The notes beneath the pieces are model-generated. The model saw only the letters and a list, made by a program, of their open reading frames with translations. It ran no database searches and had not been told where the DNA came from. Shown in pieces: positions 57,939 through 64,000 of a stretch of DNA of 64,000 bases; the first letter of the stretch is position 1, and each line of letters starts with the position of its first letter. The stretch covers positions 1,393,501-1,457,500 of the forward strand of contig OU461276.1 in NCBI GenBank assembly GCA_911810475.1. The letters run 5' to 3'. The DNA comes from Candidatus Celerinatantimonas neptuna (GTDB lineage: Bacteria > Pseudomonadota > Gammaproteobacteria > Enterobacterales > Celerinatantimonadaceae). The translations under genes were made by a program, and so were the position numbers.

Positions 57939-59006
57939 ATGACTGACGAGCAATCAGAAAAACGGCCAGCTAAATCATCCAGTCACAAAGTTACCCTACT
58001 CATCGCCATTATTGCCTTAGTTGCAACAGCGGGAACAGCTGGATACGGCTGGACATTATTGCAGAAAATGCATCAGCAATTGATGCAGACCAAACAGCAA
58101 AACAACCAACTGAGCCAGGCTCTCAACACAGCTCAGGTTCAGGCGGCCAAAAATGATGCAAAGATCCACCAGCAACTAACTCAAACGCAAGATGAACTCA
58201 CCAAACAAGGCCAACAAAGTCGCACAATTTTAAGTCAGCTACAAAACACAACACTATCACTTAAACAGCGCTTTGCCGAACTTGATATTCATGATCTAAA
58301 CCAATGGCGTTTATACGAATCTCAATATTTAATTCATCTGGCAGCCAGAAAAGTCTGGCTGGAACATGATATACAAACAGCCGAATCACTCTTAAAAAGT
58401 GCCGACCAAAGCATAGCTAATCTACATGCACCGCAATATATCCCACTGCGCCGGGCTATTGCCGATGATTTAAACCATTTGGATATTTTACCCAGAGTGG
58501 ACATCGAAGGTATTATCATTCAGCTCAATAGTCTGCGCGATCAAATCAGTCAACTGGCACTGACTCAAGCCAAATTACCAGACACAGCACAAAAACAAAA
58601 ACCTCAAGAAACCGGATGGAAAGCTTCTCTACTCAGAAGCTGGCATCACTTTATTGAACAATTCATTACCGTTCGCAGACGCGATGGTAATGTAACTCCT
58701 CTACTTGCTCCACAAAAAGCATGGTATCTCAAGCAAAACCTACAACTACAATTACAACAGGCTGCATTAGCTGCACAAAGACGCCAGGAAAAACTCTATC
58801 AGCAAAGTCTCACACAGGCTCATCGCTGGGTTCTTCATTATTTTATGCATAATCCGGCCGCTGACCACATAACAGATGTTCTAAATCAGCTAGCGAAAAA
58901 ACAGGTTGCTCCAATACAGCCTCCTGAATTAGGTTCCGTTGCTCTGATTGATAAAGCCGTCACCAAAATTGGAGACACACATTCATCTAAAGAGGATAAG
59001 CGATGA
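57939..59006 (+). CDS. hemX: HemX membrane-anchored protein
   Basis: 355 aa from ATG 57939, which has GAGGAA upstream; the ORF start at 57918 is a weak TTG. A short basic cytoplasmic N-terminus leads to one membrane helix (KVTLLIAIIALVATAGTAGYGW, about residues 18-38), then a long Gln-rich coiled coil (QQLMQTKQQNNQLSQALNTA and on) and an alpha-helical periplasmic domain. The family was long annotated as a uroporphyrinogen methyltransferase, but no SAM site is present, so that name is not supported. It overlaps hemY by four bases. Confidence 0.92.
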   Translation: MTDEQSEKRPAKSSSHKVTLLIAIIALVATAGTAGYGWTLLQKMHQQLMQTKQQNNQLSQALNTAQVQAAKNDAKIHQQLTQTQDELTKQGQQSRTILSQLQNTTLSLKQRFAELDIHDLNQWRLYESQYLIHLAARKVWLEHDIQTAESLLKSADQSIANLHAPQYIPLRRAIADDLNHLDILPRVDIEGIIIQLNSLRDQISQLALTQAKLPDTAQKQKPQETGWKASLLRSWHHFIEQFITVRRRDGNVTPLLAPQKAWYLKQNLQLQLQQAALAAQRRQEKLYQQSLTQAHRWVLHYFMHNPAADHITDVLNQLAKKQVAPIQPPELGSVALIDKAVTKIGDTHSSKEDKR

Positions 59007-60175
59007 TCAAGTTGTTCCTATTACTGCTCGTTGTCGCTATTGGCATGATCGCCGGTCCTTTATTAGAAGGACATCAGGGATATGTACTCATAGCGCTTGG
59101 CCACTATACGATTGAAATGTCAGTTATTGGTTTAATCACAGGATTAATCGTTGTTTTCATCATTGCGCAAATATTAGTAAGTCTTCTAAGGCAACTTTTT
59201 CTCAGCATCCCAAGACTACGCAACGTATTATCAAACAGACGAATAGAATCGGCCCGCCAACAAACACAGCAAGGCTTACTCGCCATGTATCAGGGTGACT
59301 ATCAGGATGCACAGCTATGTCTTGCAAAATCAGCCAGAGGAAGCGAATCACCATCACTCAATTATCTATCAGCGGCTAAAGCGGCCGCTCAACAAGGTAA
59401 TCTCCAACAAAGTGACAAGCTACTGGACAAGGCTGATCACCGCAGTAACAATCCACAAACTCAACAAGCAATTCAGTTGGCTAGGGCACAGCTGAAACTT
59501 GAATCCGGAGATCTTGTCGCTGCTACCCAATTACTTGAACAATTGCCTGCCGCACAATTACAACGGCCATCCGCCCTCAAACTGCGTTTTGAACTGTCGA
59601 AAGCTCAACAAGATTGGGACAATCAACTCGAAATTTTAATCCAGCTAGCCAAACAAAACCCATCTAACTGGCAACCAGAATTAGAACAGGCCTACACAGG
59701 TAAATTCAAAGCACTGGCTAAAGAAGGGGTAATGCCATTTAAAACATACTGGAAAAATCTGCCACGTAAGTTAAAGCAACAAACCTGGCTTTTGAAATCA
59801 GTTGCTCCAGCTTTAAGTTTTTTAAAAGAAACCGAACTACTCATCAGATTACTTAAAAAACCGCTCAAACTAGGCGATCCGATAGCAATTGAGCTAGCGT
59901 CCAGATTACCCAAAGATCAAGCCGTCAAATTACTTCCATTATTGGAGAACATTCATCAGCAAAATCAGAAAAATGCCCCAGTATTGACTGCTCTTGGCGC
60001 TATTTGTCTTATAGATGGTCAGATCGAAAAAGCACAGCAGTACCTTGAGAAAAGCATCGAAATTCGCCCTTCTAAGCGGGCCTATATCTTACTTGGGGAG
60101 TTATTTGCAGTACTACGTAACCATGAACAAGCGATTCATTGGTATCGACAGGCTACTGAAAAACAGCCTGATTAA
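59003..60175 (+). CDS. hemY: HemY, TPR-containing inner-membrane protein
   Basis: 390 aa. Two N-terminal membrane helices (LFLLLLVVAIGMIAGPLL and MSVIGLITGLIVVFIIAQIL) are followed by tetratricopeptide-like repeats over most of the length, the last near residues 330-385 (APVLTALGAICLIDGQIEKAQQYLEKSIEIRPS). Enterobacterial HemY is not the protoporphyrinogen oxidase of the same name in Gram-positives; it is thought to help organise heme synthesis with HemX. It overlaps hemX by four bases and ends the operon. A small hairpin TCACAAC-TGA-GTTGTGA follows at 60195-60211, without a T-tract. Confidence 0.94.
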   Translation: MIKLFLLLLVVAIGMIAGPLLEGHQGYVLIALGHYTIEMSVIGLITGLIVVFIIAQILVSLLRQLFLSIPRLRNVLSNRRIESARQQTQQGLLAMYQGDYQDAQLCLAKSARGSESPSLNYLSAAKAAAQQGNLQQSDKLLDKADHRSNNPQTQQAIQLARAQLKLESGDLVAATQLLEQLPAAQLQRPSALKLRFELSKAQQDWDNQLEILIQLAKQNPSNWQPELEQAYTGKFKALAKEGVMPFKTYWKNLPRKLKQQTWLLKSVAPALSFLKETELLIRLLKKPLKLGDPIAIELASRLPKDQAVKLLPLLENIHQQNQKNAPVLTALGAICLIDGQIEKAQQYLEKSIEIRPSKRAYILLGELFAVLRNHEQAIHWYRQATEKQPD

Positions 60176-60347
60176 CTCAAACCCGAAAGATAAGTCACAA
60201 CTGAGTTGTGATTCATTTATGTTGTTCAAGACAATTTCTGATATGAGATCTCAGCTAAGGTTCAGGATAAACAGCACCTCCACAGTCACTCCATAACAAG
60301 CGAGCTTTATCTCTATCAGAAAAGTTGCTTCTCATCTCATACAAAAA

Positions 60348-61040
60348 CTAGATGAAATCATAAGCATCGCCGTGTAGATGCTCTATAGGCAAACCTTTAG
60401 CCGTAAAATCATCACGGGCAATAGCCGCCATTTCAAATCGACCGGCAATATAAACATCCAGATCTTTAAGCGTCACGAAATCATCTAACACAGCTTCATG
60501 AACCAGTCCGACATGGCCGGACCAATCGGGAATGGACTTTTCAATCACTGGCATAAAGCAAATTTTACCCGCATCATGCCATTGCTGGGCCATATTATAT
60601 AAGTACAGACCTCCCAGATTTCGGCCTCCCCAGTACAAATAGACCTTGCGATTATGATCCAACTGATTGAGATATTCGATTAACGATTTTGCATATGAAA
60701 AACCTGTTCCACCGACCATGATCACAACATCTCGCTCAGGCATTTGAGTCATTGATGCATGGCCAAATGGTAGTTCAACTTCAATTAACGGTTTTTGCTC
60801 CAAACGTTGAATCACCTGCTCGGTATAAGGATTTCCAACGGGAGAACCAAGATGAAGCTCCAAACGATCTGGGCCTGGAGCATTGGCTATCGAAAAAGGT
60901 CTTTTGTCATCATCAGCCATGACAACCTGTAGATATTGGCCAGCCTCAAAATCTACAGGCTCAGGACTTTTTAAAACAACCTGATACACATCATCTAAAA
61001 TAGGGGTGACCATCTCGACCTGGCAATTGATTCGCTTCAT
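60348..61040 (-). CDS. fre: NAD(P)H-flavin reductase
   Basis: 230 aa ferredoxin-reductase-fold enzyme that reduces free FMN, FAD or riboflavin with NAD(P)H. The flavin-binding motif is KRPFSIANAP, the pyridine nucleotide site MVGGTGFSYAKS, and the C-terminal DVYIAGRFEMAAIARDDF block matches E. coli Fre. Lack of an iron-sulfur domain separates it from larger family members. It follows ubiD on the same strand, as in E. coli, and may supply reduced flavin for the prenyl-FMN that UbiD needs. Confidence 0.96.
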   Translation of the reverse strand: MKRINCQVEMVTPILDDVYQVVLKSPEPVDFEAGQYLQVVMADDDKRPFSIANAPGPDRLELHLGSPVGNPYTEQVIQRLEQKPLIEVELPFGHASMTQMPERDVVIMVGGTGFSYAKSLIEYLNQLDHNRKVYLYWGGRNLGGLYLYNMAQQWHDAGKICFMPVIEKSIPDWSGHVGLVHEAVLDDFVTLKDLDVYIAGRFEMAAIARDDFTAKGLPIEHLHGDAYDFI

Positions 61041-61127
61041 TCAAACTCCGTAGTTATAAATTGATGACATCCCGTTGATACGGTCTTCTAAAATAAATGC
61101 ATCTAGATTACAACTTATTATATTAAT

Positions 61128-62594
61128 CTAATCAATGCCCAGTTCTGGCCAGATCGTATCAATTCGTTTTTTCACTTTAGGATCCATTGTAATCACCTGA
61201 CCCCATTCCCGTAGCGTTTCTCCTGGCCACTTATTGGTCGCATCTAATCCCATTTTTGAACCTAACCCTGCAACAGGTGATGCGAAGTCAAGATAATCAA
61301 TCGGTGTATTATCAATCATTACTGTATCACGCAAGGGGTCCATCCGGGTCGTAATGGCCCAAATAACATCCTGCCAGTTACGCGCATCGATATCGTCATC
61401 ACACACAATCACAAATTTAGTATACATAAACTGTCGAAGAAACGACCAGACTCCCATCATGACCCGCTTGGCATGTCCGGGATATTGCTTTCTCATCGTC
61501 ACGACGGCCATACGATAAGAGCAACCTTCCGGTGGCAAATAAAAATCAATGATTTCTGGAAACTGCTTCTGTAATAGCGGAACAAAAACTTCATTAAGCG
61601 CTTTTCCCAAAATAGCAGGCTCATCTGGTGGACGCCCAGTATAGGTGCTGTGGTAAATCGGATCCCGACGATGTGTGATATGAGTTACCGTAAAAACCGG
61701 AAACTCGTCAGTTTCATTATAGTAGCCCGTATGATCACCATATGGTCCTTCAACGGCCATCTCACCCGGCTGCAAATAACCTTCGAGAACTATTTCAGCA
61801 CTCGCAGGTACCTGTAAATCATGGCTGATACATTGAGCGACTTCGGTTCGAGAACCCCGTAACAATCCGGCAAAAGCATATTCTGACAAAGTATCAGGAA
61901 CCGGTGTAACAGCCCCCAGCGTTGTTGCCGGGTCACAGCCTAATGCCACAGCAACAGGATAAGGCTCTCCAGGGTACACCTCTTGCCACTCCCGATAATC
62001 TAAAGCCCCTCCCCGGTGAGATAACCAACGCATAATCAGCTTATTTTTACCAAGTTTTTGCTGACGATAAATACCTAAATTCTGGCGCTTCTTAAAAGGT
62101 CCCCGGGTTACAACCAGCCCCCATGTCAACAGTGGTGCTGCATCGCCCGGCCAGCAGGTCTGAATAGGTAACGCATCCAAGTCGACATCATCCCCTGTTA
62201 GGACAACCTCTTGACAGGATGGTTTTCGAACTTTTTTTGTTGGCATATTAAGAACTTGTTTAAAGATTGGAACCTTCTCCATTAACTCTTTAAATCCCCG
62301 TGGAGGTTCTGGTTCTTTAAGATAAGATAGCCATTGCCCTACTGAGCGCAGTTCACTGACATGTTCTCTGCCCATCCCCAGCGCAACTCGCTCCGGCGTA
62401 CCAAATAAGTTACCAAGTACTGGGATCTGATGCCCTATGACCGACTCAAACAACAGAGCAGGACCATTCCTCTTCAACGTTCTGTCACAGATTTCGGTAA
62501 TTTCTAAATAGGGATCGACAGGTTGACTGATACGTTTTAGCTCGCCTCGCTGCTCAAGCAGCGATATAAATTCTCGAAGATCTCGATACTTCAT
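61128..62594 (-). CDS. ubiD: 4-hydroxy-3-polyprenylbenzoate decarboxylase UbiD
   Basis: 488 aa from ATG 62594, which has GGGAG upstream and gives the family start [22 protein letters not shown]. UbiD decarboxylates polyprenyl-hydroxybenzoate in ubiquinone synthesis with prenylated FMN made by UbiX. Conserved blocks include [10 protein letters not shown], the [20 protein letters not shown] region with the catalytic Glu group, and [23 protein letters not shown]. fre lies 87 bases downstream. Confidence 0.97.
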   Translation of the reverse strand: MKYRDLREFISLLEQRGELKRISQPVDPYLEITEICDRTLKRNGPALLFESVIGHQIPVLGNLFGTPERVALGMGREHVSELRSVGQWLSYLKEPEPPRGFKELMEKVPIFKQVLNMPTKKVRKPSCQEVVLTGDDVDLDALPIQTCWPGDAAPLLTWGLVVTRGPFKKRQNLGIYRQQKLGKNKLIMRWLSHRGGALDYREWQEVYPGEPYPVAVALGCDPATTLGAVTPVPDTLSEYAFAGLLRGSRTEVAQCISHDLQVPASAEIVLEGYLQPGEMAVEGPYGDHTGYYNETDEFPVFTVTHITHRRDPIYHSTYTGRPPDEPAILGKALNEVFVPLLQKQFPEIIDFYLPPEGCSYRMAVVTMRKQYPGHAKRVMMGVWSFLRQFMYTKFVIVCDDDIDARNWQDVIWAITTRMDPLRDTVMIDNTPIDYLDFASPVAGLGSKMGLDATNKWPGETLREWGQVITMDPKVKKRIDTIWPELGID

Positions 62595-62785
62595 AAAACT
62601 CCCTTCCCCTTGCATAGCATCATATGATGGCAAAGAATTGTCTGAATAATGGATAACCCGTTAATAAACTCAATACATATGACCTCAGCTCGTAATAAGG
62701 AAGCCTTTTCTGACACACCATGCATAATTGCTATTTAATGGTAACGTCTTAATCCCGAGTTGAGACTAAATAAATCAAGTGCGAA

Positions 62786-63619
62786 CTATTTTACCTGTTG
62801 CTGTTGCACATATTGAGCGGCAGCAGGATCTCGTTTAGCCAAATCAGTCATCGCATGCAAAGCATAGTACTTGATTTGAGGGTGATGCGCAGCCTGAATT
62901 AAAATGGCCAAAGCAAAGGACGGAGTATAATGCTCTGCAATATAATTCAATGCATTAATACTATATTGATCAACAGCTTGGGAAAACAATTGTTCCAGAA
63001 TATGGCGGTTTTTCAAATTTATTGCCAATGCAGCAAAAACACTATTATCAGGGAAAAAATACGAATATTTCTGTAATCTTTGATATATCCTTTCCAACTG
63101 CTGTCTGTCTAATTCCCCTAAGGCATAAACAACAGCTTGCTGCTGGGCTAGCAGAGTTGGGTTTTTTGACTGAAATATAGTCTGCCAGGGAAAAACACCA
63201 TCTCGCAGTTGTCTGGCATATTGTTCCTGATATTGACGAGCCTGCCAATGATTCAAAATAGCCCGGGCCATCGCCGGATAGTCATAACGTGGGCGGGTAA
63301 TCAAATAGCCATCAATTTTGACATGTTCGATAAGAGTTGGTCTTTGACCAGCTAGTCGTTTAAACCATGGTACTAGTTGATTTGAAGGGAGTAATTTTAG
63401 CTGATAATACTGACTCAACAACACATAGAGCAACGGCTCACGCCGAGCCGGTTCTAAGACAGGAATATGATATTCTAGCCAGTCAAGGTTACTGGCCTTT
63501 AACTGGGTTCGAGCCTCATAGAGTAAAGGAATACTGCCACCGGCAAATATTCTGGCATAAGCAGGAGCAACGAAAAAACACGTCATCCATAACAGCAGCC
63601 AAACCCGAATCCATCGCAT
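62786..63619 (-). CDS. Secreted helical protein of unknown function
   Basis: 277 aa. A signal peptide (MRWIRVWLLLWMTCFFVAPAYA-R, cleavage near residue 22) precedes an all-helical body with HEAT or TPR-like pairs: YEARTQLKASNLDWLEYHIP, REPLLYVLLSQYYQLKLL, LERIYQRLQKYSYFFPDNSVFAALAINL, INALNYIAEHYTPSFALAILIQAAHHPQIKYYALHAM. No catalytic motif. It lies between rho and ubiD on their strand, separated from rho by a terminator, so it has its own promoter or depends on read-through. Family not recognised; likely periplasmic. Confidence 0.75.
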   Translation of the reverse strand: MRWIRVWLLLWMTCFFVAPAYARIFAGGSIPLLYEARTQLKASNLDWLEYHIPVLEPARREPLLYVLLSQYYQLKLLPSNQLVPWFKRLAGQRPTLIEHVKIDGYLITRPRYDYPAMARAILNHWQARQYQEQYARQLRDGVFPWQTIFQSKNPTLLAQQQAVVYALGELDRQQLERIYQRLQKYSYFFPDNSVFAALAINLKNRHILEQLFSQAVDQYSINALNYIAEHYTPSFALAILIQAAHHPQIKYYALHAMTDLAKRDPAAAQYVQQQQVK

Positions 63620-63630
63620 AAGCTTTTAAA

Positions 63631-63649
63631 GCCGGCAAAAAAAGCCGGC
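63631..63649 (-). terminator. Intrinsic terminator after rho
   Basis: Two copies of the self-complementary GCCGGC (63631-63636 and 63644-63649) flank a seven-base A/T loop, and on the minus strand TTTAAAAG follows. It starts eight bases after the rho stop. Confidence 0.7.
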
Positions 63650-63656
63650 CATTCAG

Positions 63657-64000
63657 TTATTTTTTCTTCATTGCATTGAAGAATTCATCATTGGTTTTGG
63701 TCATTGCCAATTTATCAATGAGAAATTCCATAGCATCAATTTCATCCATAGGATGAACGATTTTACGTAAGATCCACATTTTCTGTAGCTCATCCGCTGT
63801 AGTCAGCAACTCTTCACGACGGGTACCAGAACGGTTGATATCAATGGCAGGATATACCCGCTTCTCTGCAATCTTACGGCTCAGATGTAATTCCATATTA
63901 CCGGTACCTTTAAATTCTTCATAGATAACTTCATCCATTTTAGAACCGGTATCGATAAGCGCGGTTGCAATAATAGTTAAGCTACCGCCCTCTTCAACAT
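63657..64000 (-). CDS. rho: Transcription termination factor Rho, 3' part only
   Basis: About 114 C-terminal residues; the rest lies beyond the window edge. The visible part reads [22 protein letters not shown], then [25 protein letters not shown] and [11 protein letters not shown], which are Q-loop and R-loop regions of the RecA-like ATPase that lines the RNA channel. Arg residues of the R-finger region are kept. Rho is a hexameric RNA helicase that ends transcription. The frame is open to base 64000; the ATG at 63938 is internal. Confidence 0.97.
   Translation of the reverse strand, partial: VEEGGSLTIIATALIDTGSKMDEVIYEEFKGTGNMELHLSRKIAEKRVYPAIDINRSGTRREELLTTADELQKMWILRKIVHPMDEIDAMEFLIDKLAMTKTNDEFFNAMKKK

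Noticed and set aside
57939-60175. HemX as methyltransferase and HemY as protoporphyrinogen oxidase
   Set aside because: No SAM-binding or flavin-binding motif is visible; the products are a coiled-coil membrane protein and a TPR membrane protein.

Overview
The window is chromosomal DNA from a gammaproteobacterium of the Enterobacterales/Vibrionales/Aeromonadales type. Evidence for this is the E. coli-like gene order polA-spf-engB-yihI-hemN-ntrC-ntrB-glnA-typA, the yihY-dtd-yiiD(madA) group, lysA-dapF-DUF484-xerC-yigB-(uvrD), lptM-cyaY-cyaA-hemCDXY, fre-ubiD, and a recognisable Spot 42 RNA carrying a short conserved reading frame. The genus cannot be fixed from the sequence alone. No rRNA, tRNA, CRISPR array, prophage or complete insertion sequence was seen.

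Layout. 1-9.7 kb: a cut aldo/keto reductase, two small unknown genes, recG, a methyltransferase, a frameshifted membrane-protein gene, the glutathione-dependent formaldehyde pathway (frmA-frmB), and a minus-strand trio (hexapeptide acyltransferase, P-loop kinase-like protein, CYTH protein). 9.9-20.5 kb: an AsmA-like protein, the yeiE/yeiH regulator-transporter pair, madA-dtd-yihY, a SulP anion transporter, a VirK-like secreted protein and an MFS transporter. 21-34.6 kb: an IS30-like HTH remnant, typA, glnA with a sigma54 promoter and NtrC site, ntrB-ntrC, hemN, yihI, engB, a candidate new small RNA, Spot 42 and polA. 34.6-40.4 kb: a candidate 45-residue ORF, the trehalose genes treC-treB-treR with a palindromic TreR operator, and a histidine phosphatase. 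40.5-46.6 kb: recQ, an unknown gene, rarD and uvrD. 46.6-48.6 kb: an AT-rich insertion between uvrD and yigB with a four-helix membrane protein and an exported ClpP-like protein. 48.5-53.5 kb: yigB, xerC, DUF484, dapF, lysA, lptM, cyaY. 53.5-60.2 kb: cyaA divergent from hemC-hemD-hemX-hemY. 60.3-64 kb: fre, ubiD, a secreted unknown and the 3' part of rho.

How the genes work together. Nitrogen control is self-contained: GlnA is the target and NtrB/NtrC the two-component system, with NtrC-like sites before both glnA and ntrB. Carbon control has three connected parts: CyaA makes cAMP, a CRP-like site lies upstream of cyaA, and Spot 42 (a cAMP-CRP-repressed RNA in E. coli) and the tre operon are expected targets. 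HemCD(XY) and HemN supply early and late heme steps. RecG, RecQ, UvrD, PolA and XerC form a DNA-maintenance set.

The parts least explained by known biology are the AT-rich insertion with its signal-peptide-bearing ClpP-like protein, the inverted copy of the yigB 3' end beside it, the second terminator-bearing transcript candidate next to Spot 42, and several short ORFs with good ribosome binding sites. All calls were made by reading; no database search or folding calculation was run.
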